NCBI GenBank assembly: GCA_913775315.1
Contig: CAJYIX010000009.1
Location: 1-64,000 of the forward strand
Origin: an uncultured Sphingomonas sp.
Lineage (GTDB): Bacteria > Pseudomonadota > Alphaproteobacteria > Sphingomonadales > Sphingomonadaceae
Direction: 5' to 3'
DNA: 64,000 bases
Part shown: positions 43,933 through 53,424 of the stretch, in pieces
Layout of the letters: each line of letters opens with the position of its first letter
Numbering within the stretch: the first letter of the stretch is position 1
Program-made: the position numbers and the translations under genes
Notes under the pieces: model-generated
The model's input: only the letters and a program-made list of their open reading frames with translations
What the model was told of the DNA's origin: nothing
The model's database searches: none

Positions 43933-44694
43933 TCAGATGCCGGCGTACCATTCGTAACCGGCGATATCCTCCCACAGCCCGCCCTTACCGCCGTACAGCG
44001 GCTTCAGGTCGGCGACCGCCTCGATCCGTTCGACATATTTGGCCTGCTTGTAGCCCAGTTGCCGCTCGACGCGCAGGCGGGCGGGCGCACCGTGCCCGAC
44101 GTCCAGCCGACGGTCGTTGAGCCCGAGTGCCAGGATCGTCTGCGGGTGAAAGGCGTCGATCAGGTCGATCGATTCGTAATAGGGGCGCCCGCCCGCGTAC
44201 CGATCCGAACAGTGGAAGACGAGGTAGCGCGCGTTGGTGCTCAGCCCGGCGGCATCGAGCAGCGTGGCGAGCCGCGGCCCCTGCCACTTGCCGATCGCGC
44301 TCCACCCCTCGACACAATCGTGGCGGGTGATTTGCGCGCGCTGCGGCATCGACAGGAGCTGTGCGATGCTGAACGCCTGCGGCCGGGCGACGAGCCCGTC
44401 GACCCGCACGCGCCAGTCGGCGAAGCCGGCGGCGGCGTGGGCCTTGTAGTCGGGCGTGCCCGGATCGCGGGTGCCGTTGGTGCGGAACACCGGCGACATC
44501 TGATCCACCCGGAACTCGCGCGCGAGGGCATTGCGGTCGGTCAGCGCGCGCTGCGTCCATTGGTTCCAGTCGGCGCCCTTGAAGATCAGGCCGCGGACAT
44601 GCTCGTTCTGGCCCGCCGCGTCGCAGCCAGCGAGCAGGCTGCCAGCACCGGCGGCAAGACCGCCAATCAGCGTGCGGCGCGTGAGCAGGCTCAT
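43933..44694 (-). CDS. Molybdopterin-dependent oxidoreductase, sulfite oxidase fold (MsrP-like)
   Basis: This 253-residue protein has a Tat-type twin arginine (TRRTLIGG) and a lipobox LLAGC with Cys24, so it is probably exported and lipid-anchored. The molybdenum-ligating Cys is C127 in RHDCVEGWSAIGKWQG, followed by RLDVGHGAPARLRV. Family members oxidise sulfite or repair methionine sulfoxide. It is translationally coupled (ATGA) to a cytochrome b subunit that would supply or accept electrons, as MsrQ does for MsrP. Confidence 0.8.
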   Translation of the reverse strand: MSLLTRRTLIGGLAAGAGSLLAGCDAAGQNEHVRGLIFKGADWNQWTQRALTDRNALAREFRVDQMSPVFRTNGTRDPGTPDYKAHAAAGFADWRVRVDGLVARPQAFSIAQLLSMPQRAQITRHDCVEGWSAIGKWQGPRLATLLDAAGLSTNARYLVFHCSDRYAGGRPYYESIDLIDAFHPQTILALGLNDRRLDVGHGAPARLRVERQLGYKQAKYVERIEAVADLKPLYGGKGGLWEDIAGYEWYAGI

Positions 44695-45404
44695 GCCGCC
44701 TCCTCCGCGGGCACGCGCCAGCGCCCGGTAATCATCGACCGCACTTCGTTGATTGGCCCGGCCAGGATGACGAGCGCAAGGTGGACGACGATGAAGAGTG
44801 CCAGCGCCATCGCCGCGATGAAGTGGATCGAACGTGCCGACTGGCGCCCGCCGAACAGGTCGAGCAACCACGGCGCCGCCGCGTTGATCCCTGGCGACAT
44901 AGTAAGGCCCGTTGCGATGACCAGCGGGATCGCGAAGAAGATCACGCCGACATAGCTCAGCTTCTGAAGCGTGTTGAAGGACCCCGGCGCTCTGGGATCG
45001 TGGAAGCGCAGCGCCAGATGCTCGCGCACGTCATTCGCCAGATGCGCGGGCGCGAGCTCAGCACGGCGCAGGCGAAGATCGCGCTGGAAATGGCGGTTGA
45101 TGACGCTCGCGACCATGAAGAACAGGAGCCCGAACCCCAGCACCAGTGCGAACGTCAGGTGCCAGCGCCGCGCGAGCGCGAGGTTGTAGGTCGACGGGAT
45201 CGTCAGCCAGCCGGGCACGCGCCCGCTCTCGAACACATAGGCCACCTTGAACCATGGCTGGTCGAAGTTCGCGCCGTACTGGCCCCAATAGAGATTGGGA
45301 TGCGCGTTGAGGATCATCAGCCCCGAGCCGAGCAGGACGAAGATCGTCAGCGCATTGATCCAATGCCACAATCGGGTGGCCAGCTTGTGCTTGGCGATCC
45401 ACAT
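44691..45404 (-). CDS. Di-haem cytochrome b561/HydC-type membrane subunit
   Basis: This 237-residue protein has four to five transmembrane helices with paired haem-ligating His (HKLATRLWHWINAL near the start, RSIHFIAAMALALFIVVHLALVIL near the end). It fits the Ni/Fe-hydrogenase or thiosulfate reductase cytochrome b family. It overlaps the molybdoenzyme start and so should link it to the quinone pool. Confidence 0.8.
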   Translation of the reverse strand: MWIAKHKLATRLWHWINALTIFVLLGSGLMILNAHPNLYWGQYGANFDQPWFKVAYVFESGRVPGWLTIPSTYNLALARRWHLTFALVLGFGLLFFMVASVINRHFQRDLRLRRAELAPAHLANDVREHLALRFHDPRAPGSFNTLQKLSYVGVIFFAIPLVIATGLTMSPGINAAAPWLLDLFGGRQSARSIHFIAAMALALFIVVHLALVILAGPINEVRSMITGRWRVPAEEAA

Positions 45405-45462
45405 ATGCGTCGCTCCTTCGCCTCCCCTTTCGTGCGAACCGGCGCTTCGGTTACACGCCAGT

Positions 45463-46221
45463 CTAGCCGTAAGCGCGCACGAAGAACACAATCGTCGTGA
45501 CGGTGGTGACGATCAGCGTCCAGCCCCGCACCAGCCCCGGCGAGAGGCGCTTGCCGAGATGCGCACCCGCCCAGCCGCCGACCAGCGCGCCCGCCAGCAT
45601 CGGCACGCACGCCTCCCAACGCACCATGCCGAAGGTGACGAAGACCACCGCCGCCGCCGCATTCGCCATCGCCAGCATCAGCGTGCGCGGCGCCATCAGC
45701 TTGTGCGGCGGCGCGCCCGCCAGCAGCCCCCAGGTCGCGGTCAGCATCAACCCGACGCCGCCGCCGAAATAGCCGCCATAGACGCCGAGCAGCACCTGAG
45801 CGGCCACCAGCGCGCGCGGGCCGGGTGCGGCATGGCGCTGGAGCGCCGCCGCCGCGCGGCTCCCGAACGCGATGGCGATCGTCGCGAGCAGGAGCAGCCA
45901 CGGGATGACAATGTCGAAGACGCTCGTCGGCGTGACGACGAGCAGCAGGCTGCCGACGATCCCGGCCACGAAGGTGATGCCCGCCAGTGTGCGCACCCCC
46001 ACCCCGCCGATCGGCCCCAAACCCTTGCGATAGGTCCAGGCGCTGGCGATCGCACCGGGTTGCAGCGCGACGTTCGACGTCGCGTTGGCAATCGGGCTCG
46101 GCAGGCCGATCGCGATCAGCGCGGGCATCGTCGCGAACGTGCCACCGCCGGCGAGCGCATTCATCGCGCCGCCCAGCATCCCGGCGGCGGCGGCAAGCGC
46201 GATCGTGGCGGGGTCGAGCAT
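45463..46221 (-). CDS. TauE/SafE-family sulfite/anion exporter
   Basis: This 252-residue protein has eight predicted membrane helices in two repeats and the conserved N-terminal AAAGMLGGAMNALAGGGTF and GVYGGYFGGGVGLMLTAT. TauE proteins export sulfite or organosulfonates, or import other anions. Its place beside a sulfite-oxidase-fold enzyme suggests sulfite handling, though co-transcription over the 58-base gap is not proven. Confidence 0.8.
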   Translation of the reverse strand: MLDPATIALAAAAGMLGGAMNALAGGGTFATMPALIAIGLPSPIANATSNVALQPGAIASAWTYRKGLGPIGGVGVRTLAGITFVAGIVGSLLLVVTPTSVFDIVIPWLLLLATIAIAFGSRAAAALQRHAAPGPRALVAAQVLLGVYGGYFGGGVGLMLTATWGLLAGAPPHKLMAPRTLMLAMANAAAAVVFVTFGMVRWEACVPMLAGALVGGWAGAHLGKRLSPGLVRGWTLIVTTVTTIVFFVRAYG

Positions 46222-46306
46222 GACGCCCCTTTCGCGGGCCGGGCGTCGGCTGTCCAGTCGTGCGCGGTTCGCTTGCCACGCGGCGATCCGGCGCTAGCAT
46301 CCGGCA

Positions 46307-46882
46307 ATGCCCGCCCGCTACGTTACCCCCGCCCGGCCTCGGCACCGCATCGACCGCCGCGACGGGGTCGAGCAGATCGTCATCCCGGCGCGTCGCAACT
46401 GGTTCGCGATCCTGTTCCTGCCGCTATGGCTCACCGGCTGGACGATCGGCGGCGGCGCTGCGATCACGCAACTGATGAGCGGCGACCTGCCGGCAGGGGA
46501 GCGGGCGTTTATGGCCGTCTGGCTGTGTGGCTGGATCGCGGGCTGGCTGTTCGCGGTCGGCACGCTGGCCTGGCAATTCGTCGGTGCCGAACGGATCGCG
46601 GCGGCGCACGGCGACCTGACGCTATCCCTCGGGATCGGCCGCCTCGCTCGAACGCGCCGGTTTCGCGGCGGCGAGGTCCGGGCGGTTCGCGTCGCGGGGC
46701 AACCCGCCTGGGCGATGTTCGGGGGCGGCATGGGGCCGTTCTGGCCGAGCATGACCGGCACGCTGCGGTTCGATCATGGCGCGCGGACGATCGCTTTCGC
46801 CTCCGGCATCGACGAGGCGGAAGCGGCGACGGTGCGCGACTGGCTGCTCGCCCGCCTGCCCGGTGCGCGCGCCCGCGACTGA
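46307..46882 (+). CDS. Hypothetical two-TM membrane protein
   Basis: This 191-residue protein has two hydrophobic helices (about 32-54 and 67-90) followed by a beta-rich C-terminal part (about 100-190) resembling small PH-like or DUF domains attached to membranes. I do not recognise a named family. It is divergent from the TauE gene and converges with the gene at 46886. Confidence 0.6.
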   Translation: MPARYVTPARPRHRIDRRDGVEQIVIPARRNWFAILFLPLWLTGWTIGGGAAITQLMSGDLPAGERAFMAVWLCGWIAGWLFAVGTLAWQFVGAERIAAAHGDLTLSLGIGRLARTRRFRGGEVRAVRVAGQPAWAMFGGGMGPFWPSMTGTLRFDHGARTIAFASGIDEAEAATVRDWLLARLPGARARD

Positions 46883-46885
46883 TCC

Positions 46886-47356
46886 TCAGCGCAGCCGCTT
46901 GTAGTGGAACATGCGCACGAACGGCGCGCCGTCGCCGTTCACCGATCCCGCCGTCTCGGTCATCGTGCGGCCATCCGCGGCGACGCGGTACACCCGGACC
47001 GAGCCGAGCGTCCGGTTCTTGGCCAGGCTCATGACCAATGTGTCCGGCGTGGGCGAGAGGAAGGCGGCGCTGTCGGCCTCGCTCGTGTCGGCGGTCCCGG
47101 GCGCCGCCGATCCGTCGCGGGTGTAGTCGATCACCATATGGCGCACGCTGTCGTCGGGCGCGGTCACGTCGACCACCGTGCGCCACTTCACCCCGCCGAT
47201 GTCCTCAAAGCGATAGGTGACACGCTTGGGCGCCGGGCCGTAGGTCGACGGCATCCGCGACAGGTCGAGTTCCCAGGTCCCTAGGAACGGCGACGCGCGC
47301 TCGGGCGCCGGCGCAGCGGCGACGAGCGAGACGGCGAGAAGCGGGAGATGCAGCAT
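46886..47356 (-). CDS. Secreted hypothetical protein, lipocalin-like size
   Basis: This 156-residue protein has a signal peptide (LLAVSLVAAAPA) and a beta-rich mature part: GTWELDLSRMPSTYGPAPKR, VTYRFEDIGGVKWRT, and MTETAGSVNGDGAPFVRMFH. The pattern of a GTWELD start and repeated antiparallel strands recalls secreted lipocalin-like small-molecule binding proteins, but this is only by shape. ATG 47356. Confidence 0.6.
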   Translation of the reverse strand: MLHLPLLAVSLVAAAPAPERASPFLGTWELDLSRMPSTYGPAPKRVTYRFEDIGGVKWRTVVDVTAPDDSVRHMVIDYTRDGSAAPGTADTSEADSAAFLSPTPDTLVMSLAKNRTLGSVRVYRVAADGRTMTETAGSVNGDGAPFVRMFHYKRLR

Positions 47357-47515
47357 GACGACGACCCTTTCATGATGCGGACCAGCCGCCCGCCGCCAGC
47401 AGTATCGACATATGTAGATTTGATAGTCAATCGGCCTGCCCAGACCCCATCTGCCTGCCATGGGAACGACGCCGACGTCCGTTCGCTTTTGGCGCGGACG
47501 AAAGGGGAATCGACG

Positions 47516-47710
47516 ATGAATGACGCTTTGGATCAGGCCCGTGTCCGCCTTCAGGCATTTCGCGGCGACGCCCCGCCCGAGCGGGTGCTGGACAGCGAAA
47601 GCGGGCTGACCGCGGGCGATATCGACCATGTCCTCGCCGCGTGCCGCGCGCCGACCGATCTGGAGCCGGGCGGCAGCCTCGACCTCGACGACCTGAGCGG
47701 GAATGCTTGA
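47516..47710 (+). CDS. Hypothetical 64-residue acidic protein
   Basis: A short, acidic protein (MNDALDQARVRLQAFRGDAP ... LDLDDLSGNA) with an AAAGGGGAATCGACG ribosome site. No motif, signal or transmembrane helix is seen. A real small gene by its ribosome site and codon pattern; function unknown. Confidence 0.55.
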   Translation: MNDALDQARVRLQAFRGDAPPERVLDSESGLTAGDIDHVLAACRAPTDLEPGGSLDLDDLSGNA

Positions 47711-47749
47711 GTTGATGTAAAACTCAATCCGTTCCCGGATGACGGGGGG

Positions 47750-48958
47750 TCAGCCCAGCGCCGCCTGCTTCTCCGCCGCCAGCCGGTCGAGTTCGGCGCG
47801 GCTCTTCTTCTCCGCCGCGGTCTTCAATTGCCCGCACGCCGCGTCGATGTCGCGCCCACGGGGCGTGCGGACGGGGGCCGAGATACCCCCCTCGAACACG
47901 ATGTTCGAGAAGGACCGGATCCGCTCAGGCGTCGAGCATTCGTAATCCGCGCCGGGCCACGGATTGAACGGGATCAGGTTCACCTTCGCCGGCAGCTTGT
48001 AGTGCCGCAGCAGCCGGACGAGCTCGCGCGCATCGGCGTCGCTGTCGTTCTTGTCCTTCAGCATCACATATTCGAACGTGATGCGACGCGCGTTGTTGGC
48101 GCCGGGATAGTCGGCGCATGCCTGCAGCAGTTCCTCGATCCCGTACTTCTTGTTGAGCGGCACGATCTCGTCGCGCACGTCCTTGGTCACGGCGTGGAGC
48201 GAAACGGCCAGGTTCACGCCAATCTCCTCGCCCGCGCGCGCCATCATCGGCACGACGCCGCTGGTCGACAGCGTAATCCGCCGCTTCGACAGCGCCAGGC
48301 CGTCGCCGTCCATCACGATCTTCAGCCCGTCGCGCACCGCATCGAAGTTATAGAGCGGCTCGCCCATCCCCATCATGACGATGTTGGTGAGCAGCCGCCC
48401 CTCCGGGCTGGACGGCCATTCGCCGAGCGCATCGCGCGCCAGCATCACCTGCCCCACGATCTCGCCCGCGGTCAGGTTGCGCACCAGCCGCATCGTCCCG
48501 GTGTGGCAGAAGCGGCAATTGAGCGTGCAGCCGACCTGGCTGGACACGCACAGCGTTCCCCGATCGGCGTCGGGGATGAAAACCATCTCGTAATCCTGCC
48601 CGTCGGGCGAGGAGAGCAGCCACTTGCGCGTGCCGTCCTCCGACACCTGCGCCTCCTTTACGTCGGGCCGGCCGACCACGAAATGCTCGGCCAACCACGG
48701 GTGCTGCGCCTTGGCGATGTCGGTCATCAGCGTGAAGTCGGTGACGCCCCGATTGTAGATCCAGTGCCAGAGCTGCTTGGCGCGCAGCTTGGCCTGTTTC
48801 GGCTCCATCCCAGCCGCCTCGAGCGCAGCGCGGATCGCCCCCTTGTCGAGCCCCACCAGATCGACGCGCCCGTCGGGCCGCTCGAAAACGGCGCGGGTCA
48901 CGGGCACGGGGTCGATGTGCCCGGGGATGGGCATGGGGGCGGCCGAAGCTGTCTGCAT
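47750..48958 (-). CDS. rlmN: 23S rRNA/tRNA (adenine-C2)-methyltransferase RlmN
   Basis: This 402-residue radical SAM enzyme has the cluster motif CTLNCRFC (C144, C148, C151) in [19 protein letters not shown] and the N-terminal HhH-like [12 protein letters not shown]. It methylates A2503 of 23S rRNA and A37 in certain tRNAs. The C-terminal part has the cysteine (YECSTPERI) of the catalytic pair. The ATG at 48958 could extend to neither side. Confidence 0.95.
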   Translation of the reverse strand: MQTASAAPMPIPGHIDPVPVTRAVFERPDGRVDLVGLDKGAIRAALEAAGMEPKQAKLRAKQLWHWIYNRGVTDFTLMTDIAKAQHPWLAEHFVVGRPDVKEAQVSEDGTRKWLLSSPDGQDYEMVFIPDADRGTLCVSSQVGCTLNCRFCHTGTMRLVRNLTAGEIVGQVMLARDALGEWPSSPEGRLLTNIVMMGMGEPLYNFDAVRDGLKIVMDGDGLALSKRRITLSTSGVVPMMARAGEEIGVNLAVSLHAVTKDVRDEIVPLNKKYGIEELLQACADYPGANNARRITFEYVMLKDKNDSDADARELVRLLRHYKLPAKVNLIPFNPWPGADYECSTPERIRSFSNIVFEGGISAPVRTPRGRDIDAACGQLKTAAEKKSRAELDRLAAEKQAALG

Positions 48959-49105
48959 GGCATGCGATATAGTCGAAAACGGGCGGCGGCGCTAGGGTTG
49001 CCACTTCGACACCGTCGGCAGGGTGGCTTGCACGTTCGCAGCCGACCGCCCGACTAAAGTCAGTTCGTCATATTCCTGCCCCGCTTTGTCCGCTACCGGA
49101 CGCGC

Positions 49106-50356
49106 ATGTCGCTCATCGATCGCTTCCTTCACCGCGCGATCCGTCGCGGGCAGCTCACCGTTACCTTTCCCGGCGGGCGGACCGCCACCTATGGCGCACC
49201 CGATGCCGAGCTCGGCAACGTCGCCATCCGCTTCGCTGATGGCCGCGCGCTGCGCCAGTTGCTTGCGGACCCAAGCCTTGGCGCGGCGGAGGCGTTCATG
49301 GACGGGCGCCTCGTCATCGAGCGCGGCGACATTCGCGATTTCCTCAACCTCGCGACCGCGAACAATCGATGGGAAGCGGGGCTCGGCACGCTCGACGCCA
49401 GCCCGATGAAGCGCGCGATCGACGCCGTCCGCTTCCGCATCGATCGGGTGAACATGGCGCGGCGCGCGAAGCGCAACGTCGCCCATCACTACGACCTGTC
49501 CGACCGGCTCTACGACCTCTTCCTCGACGTCGACCGGCAATATAGCTGCGCCTATTTCACCGATCCGTCCAACACCCTCGAACAGGCACAGGTTGACAAG
49601 AAAGCACATATCGTCGCCAAGCTGGCGATCGAGCCGGGGATGAAGGTGCTCGACATTGGTTGCGGCTGGGGCGGGATGGCGCTCTACATCCACCGCACCA
49701 CCGGCGCCGACGTATGCGGCATCACCCTGTCGGAGGAACAGCTCAAGGTCGCGCGCCGCCGTGCCGAAATGGCGGGGGTGGACGGCCATGTCCGCTTCGA
49801 GCTCATCGACTATCGCCACCTGACCGGCCAGTTCGACCGCATCGTGTCGGTGGGCATGTTCGAGCATGTCGGCCCGGCGCATTACCGCACCTTCTTCAAG
49901 CAGTGCCGCAATCTGCTGACGCCGGAGGGGGTGATGCTCCTCCACACGATCGGCCGCGCGGGCGGGCCGGGCACCACCGACGCGTTCACCGCCAAGTACA
50001 TCTTCCCCGGCGGCTACATCCCCGCTTTGTCGGAGATCGCGAAGGGGCATGAGGGGCTGCGCATGTTCCTCACCGATGTCGAAGTGCTGCGGCTCCACTA
50101 CGCCTACACGCTGGAGGCGTGGTACAAGCGCGTGGTCGCGGCGAAGGATGCGATCGTCGCACTGTATGATGAGCGCTTTTATCGGATGTGGACCTATTAT
50201 CTCGCCGGCAGCGAGGTGAGCTTCCGCCATGGCGGGCTGGTCAACTATCAGCTCCAATATGCGCGCGACCGTGACGCGCTGCCGCTGACGCGCGACTATA
50301 TGCTGGAGGGCGAGCGTGCGCTGCTCAAGGTGCCGGAGCCTCAGCCGGTCGCCTGA
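49106..50356 (+). CDS. cfa: Cyclopropane-fatty-acyl-phospholipid synthase
   Basis: This 416-residue SAM-dependent enzyme has the Rossmann motif VLDIGCGWGGMALY (about 183-196) and the active-site blocks HYDLSDRLYDLFLD and YSCAYFTDPSNTLEQAQ. It adds a methylene across acyl double bonds in membrane phospholipids. The gene overlaps the end of the convergent DUF1801 gene by 16 bases. Confidence 0.9.
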   Translation: MSLIDRFLHRAIRRGQLTVTFPGGRTATYGAPDAELGNVAIRFADGRALRQLLADPSLGAAEAFMDGRLVIERGDIRDFLNLATANNRWEAGLGTLDASPMKRAIDAVRFRIDRVNMARRAKRNVAHHYDLSDRLYDLFLDVDRQYSCAYFTDPSNTLEQAQVDKKAHIVAKLAIEPGMKVLDIGCGWGGMALYIHRTTGADVCGITLSEEQLKVARRRAEMAGVDGHVRFELIDYRHLTGQFDRIVSVGMFEHVGPAHYRTFFKQCRNLLTPEGVMLLHTIGRAGGPGTTDAFTAKYIFPGGYIPALSEIAKGHEGLRMFLTDVEVLRLHYAYTLEAWYKRVVAAKDAIVALYDERFYRMWTYYLAGSEVSFRHGGLVNYQLQYARDRDALPLTRDYMLEGERALLKVPEPQPVA

Positions 50357-50739
50357 AGTGAGGCGGCGACGAGGCGCTCGAGGACGGTTGCGTCGACCTT
50401 GTCCAGCCGCTTGATGTAGACGCAGCCGGCGCCCGTGCGATGCGGGCCAAGCTGCGTCAGCAGGTCCGCCTTCTCCGGGAAATCCTGCGCGAGGTAGAGC
50501 ACCGTCTCGGCCTTTCGCGGGGAAAAGCCGATCGCGCACATCCGCTGGTCCCTGCCGCTCGCGCGATAGCCATATTCGCCACAGCCGATGATGCTCGATC
50601 CCCACATCCGCGCCGGTTCGCCCGACACGCGCTCGTAAAGTGCGCGGACGGCACGCGCATCCTCGCGCCGGACGGGATCGGGGACCGCGTCGATGAAGGC
50701 GTCGACGTCGGCATCGCTGGCGGTCGTCTTGTTGGTCAT
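50341..50739 (-). CDS. DUF1801 domain protein
   Basis: This 132-residue protein matches DUF1801 (YdhG/YobT-like). Signs are VDAFIDAVPDPVRREDARAV, the MWGSSIIGCGEYGYR core and CVYIKRLDKVD near the end. A catalytic role is not established. It ends within the cfa gene on the opposite strand. ATG 50739. Confidence 0.8.
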   Translation of the reverse strand: MTNKTTASDADVDAFIDAVPDPVRREDARAVRALYERVSGEPARMWGSSIIGCGEYGYRASGRDQRMCAIGFSPRKAETVLYLAQDFPEKADLLTQLGPHRTGAGCVYIKRLDKVDATVLERLVAASLQATG

Positions 50740-50816
50740 GCCCCTCCCCCCACGAGTCGCGCCGCGCGACTTTGCCACTTGCCCGGCCGCGGGCACCACC
50801 CCATGAAGGCGGCGTC

Positions 50817-51296
50817 ATGGAATTCGGCTTCGTCCTATCGACCGTCGCGGAAACGATTCAGGTCGCGATCGCGCCGGTGTTCCTGCTTGCCGGGATCGCC
50901 GGGCTGCTAAACGTGCTCACCGGGCGGCTGGCGCGCGTCATCGATCGCGCACGCGCGCTCGAACAGCTCCACCCGCGCACCACCGGGCCGGAACATGACC
51001 GCCACGTCTGGGAACTGCGCCGCATCGACCGGCGGATCACCGTCATCAACGCCTCGATCTCGCTCGTCACCGCCTCCGCCATCTCGATCTGCGCGGTCGT
51101 CGCGCTGCTGTTCGTGGCCGAGTTGTCGCATCTCAAGATCGGCACGATCGTAGCGAGCGCGTTCATCGGCTCGATGCTGATGCTGATCGCCGGCCTCGTC
51201 TTCTTCCTCATCGAGGTGCGCATGTCGCTCAAGGCATCGCACATCCGCGTCGAGCTGCTCGAGCTGGACCGCGAGCGCAAGCGGCGCAGCCAGTGA
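50817..51296 (+). CDS. DUF2721 membrane protein
   Basis: This 159-residue protein has three transmembrane helices (about 14-34, 78-98 and 108-130) and the conserved LAGIAGLLNVLTGRLARVIDRAR segment with basic residues after TM1, as in DUF2721 proteins. Its function is not known. It is coupled through a GTGA overlap to the next gene. Confidence 0.75.
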   Translation: MEFGFVLSTVAETIQVAIAPVFLLAGIAGLLNVLTGRLARVIDRARALEQLHPRTTGPEHDRHVWELRRIDRRITVINASISLVTASAISICAVVALLFVAELSHLKIGTIVASAFIGSMLMLIAGLVFFLIEVRMSLKASHIRVELLELDRERKRRSQ

Positions 51297-51703
51297 CCGC
51301 CGGCCGGGGCGCGCTACAGGCGGTGGTGGCCGCCGCGACGCTGGTCCCCTTGTCGATCGCCTCGATCAGCCTCGTCCGCGGCCCCGTGTGGCTGGGACAG
51401 GCAGCACCGATCGCCACGGATCTCGACAGTCATTTCCGCTATCTTTCGGGCATCTTCCTCGCGCTCGGCCTCGGCTTTGCGAGCTGCATTCCGGCGATCG
51501 AGCGAAAGGGACCGCGGCTGCGGTTGCTCGGCGGCATGGTGATCGCCGGCGGGCTGGGGCGGCTGTGGAGCCTGGTCCAGGTCGGCGCGCCAGCGACCGG
51601 GCATCTGGTCGGGCTGTGCATCGAGCTCGGACTCGTGCCGGTTGTGCTTGTCTGGCAGGCCGCGGTCGCGCGGCGTTCCGCCGCGGCCACTACCCTTGTC
51701 TGA
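51293..51703 (+). CDS. DUF4345 membrane protein
   Basis: This 136-residue protein has four transmembrane helices and the DUF4345 pattern DSHFRYLSGIFLALGLGF. It starts at GTG 51293 in the GTGA overlap with the DUF2721 gene. Function not known. Confidence 0.75.
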   Translation: MTAGRGALQAVVAAATLVPLSIASISLVRGPVWLGQAAPIATDLDSHFRYLSGIFLALGLGFASCIPAIERKGPRLRLLGGMVIAGGLGRLWSLVQVGAPATGHLVGLCIELGLVPVVLVWQAAVARRSAAATTLV

Positions 51704-51706
51704 ACG

Positions 51707-53239
51707 TCAATCCGGCCGCTCCAGCCGCGGTCCCGCCGCCACGGTGGGCAGATAGCGGGGGCCGGGCAGCGGCCCGCGCGCCACCTCATAGCCGGCGCCG
51801 GCATCGAACAGCCGCTGCTCGCTCCATTTGGGTCCGATGAAGGACAGCCCGACCGGCAGCCCCATCACCTGCCCCATCGGCACGGTCAGATGCGGATAGC
51901 CCGCCACCGCCGGCAGCCCGGCAGCGGACGGCCCGCTCGCCTGGTCGCCATGCACCGGGTCGGACAGCCAGGCTGCGCCATAGCTCGGCGTCACGATCAC
52001 CTGCGCCTTCGCCAGCATCGTATCGAGCGCCTTGGTCGCCAGCGCCAGCGACTTGGCACGCGCCGGCTTGTAGGCAGGGTCGGCAGTGCCCTTGGTCTTT
52101 TCCGCCGCCTCGAAAATGTCTTGACCGAAGAACGGCATTTCGGTCGCCGCGTTTGCCTTGTTGTAGGCGATCACGTCGGCGAGGGTACGCACCTTCACTG
52201 CCGGCGGCGTGGTTTTCAGATAGGCGGCCAGATCGGACTTCAGCTCCATCTTGAGCACGTCGAACTCGGCCTCGCCCAGCCCCGGCGTCGCCGGCTGTTT
52301 CACGTCGACCAGCACCGCGCCCGCCGACCGCAGCTTCGCCAGCGCCGCGTCGAACTGACGGGCGAGCGTATCGGGCAGCCCCTCGGGCCGCAGCACGCCG
52401 ACGCGCATGCCCTTGAGCGCCGCGGGATTGAGCCGCGCGGCGTAATCGCCCTTGCGCGCATCCGCCTCCCGCGTCGCCGGGTCGGCGGCGTCGCTGCCCG
52501 CCATCACCGACAGCAGCGCGGCGGCGTCGGCGACGGTCGTCGCCATCGGGCCGGGGGTGTCCTGGCTATGGCTGATCGGCACAATATGCGTGCGGCTGAC
52601 GAGCCCGAGCGTCGGCTTCATGCCAACGAGCCCGTTGATCGCCGAGGGACAGATCACCGACCCGTCGGTTTCGGTCCCTACCCCCGCGCGCGCCAGCCCG
52701 GCGGCGACCGCCGCGCCCGTCCCGCTCGACGAGCCGCAGGCGGTCCGGTCGAGCGCATGGGGGTTGCGCACCAGCCCGCCGACCGCGCTCCACCCGCTCA
52801 TCGAGGACGACGAGCGGATGTTCGCCCATTCGGACAGGTTGGTCTTGCCCAGCATGACGATCCCGCCCACGCGCAGCCGCGCCGCGACGGGCGCATCACG
52901 CCGGGTCAGATTGTCCTTGAGCGCAAGGCTGCCCGCGGTGGTCGGCAACTCGACCGTCTCGATATTGTCCTTGATGAGCACCGGCCAGCCATGGACGGGC
53001 GACCGCACGCGCCCCTTCGCCTGCTCGTCGTCGAGCCGCCGCGCCTGTGCCTCGGCATCGGGCGCCACCGCGATCACCGAATTAAGCCGCGGCCCCGCCC
53101 GGTCGATCCCCTCGATACGCTTCAGATAAGTGCGGGTCGCGGCGGCGCTGGTTCCCTCCTGCGCCGTAGCCGGGATGGCAGTGACCAGGAGGAGAAGCGG
53201 CACCGCGGCGACCGAAGCATTTACTCGAAAATTAGGCAT
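51707..53239 (-). CDS. Amidase (amidase-signature family), exported
   Basis: This 510-residue amidase-signature hydrolase has a signal peptide (LLLLVTAIPATAQ). The catalytic Lys lies in PVLIKDNIETV, the cis-Ser/Ser pair and glycine-rich loop in CGSSSGTGAAVAAGLA, and VGTETDGSVICPSA follows. It probably cleaves an amide or nitrile-derived amide in the periplasm; substrate unknown. ATG 53239 has GGGAG upstream and overlaps the KTSC gene end. Confidence 0.85.
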   Translation of the reverse strand: MPNFRVNASVAAVPLLLLVTAIPATAQEGTSAAATRTYLKRIEGIDRAGPRLNSVIAVAPDAEAQARRLDDEQAKGRVRSPVHGWPVLIKDNIETVELPTTAGSLALKDNLTRRDAPVAARLRVGGIVMLGKTNLSEWANIRSSSSMSGWSAVGGLVRNPHALDRTACGSSSGTGAAVAAGLARAGVGTETDGSVICPSAINGLVGMKPTLGLVSRTHIVPISHSQDTPGPMATTVADAAALLSVMAGSDAADPATREADARKGDYAARLNPAALKGMRVGVLRPEGLPDTLARQFDAALAKLRSAGAVLVDVKQPATPGLGEAEFDVLKMELKSDLAAYLKTTPPAVKVRTLADVIAYNKANAATEMPFFGQDIFEAAEKTKGTADPAYKPARAKSLALATKALDTMLAKAQVIVTPSYGAAWLSDPVHGDQASGPSAAGLPAVAGYPHLTVPMGQVMGLPVGLSFIGPKWSEQRLFDAGAGYEVARGPLPGPRYLPTVAAGPRLERPD

Positions 53240-53423
53240 ATTGCTCCCGGATATGGACGTTGAAATAATGCCCTTTCGAAGGTGCCGCCAAAAGCCCTTG
53301 GTAGATCGAAGTTGGCACACCGTAATAGCTGTAACGACCAGACCGGATAAACCAAATGTCAAGCCTCCGCGACGCCGCGTTATATTCGACACGGTACATC
53401 GCGGAGGAAGACACAGAAGGCAT
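53232..53423 (-). CDS. KTSC-domain protein
   Basis: This 63-residue protein carries the KTSC pattern: VSSSAMYRVEYNAASRRLDI, FIRSGRYSYYGVP and SKGHYFNVHIREQYA. KTSC domains appear in small proteins thought to bind RNA or partner enzymes. It overlaps the amidase start by 8 bases and follows nrdB closely. Confidence 0.8.
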   Translation of the reverse strand: MPSVSSSAMYRVEYNAASRRLDIWFIRSGRYSYYGVPTSIYQGLLAAPSKGHYFNVHIREQYA

Positions 53424-53424
53424 T

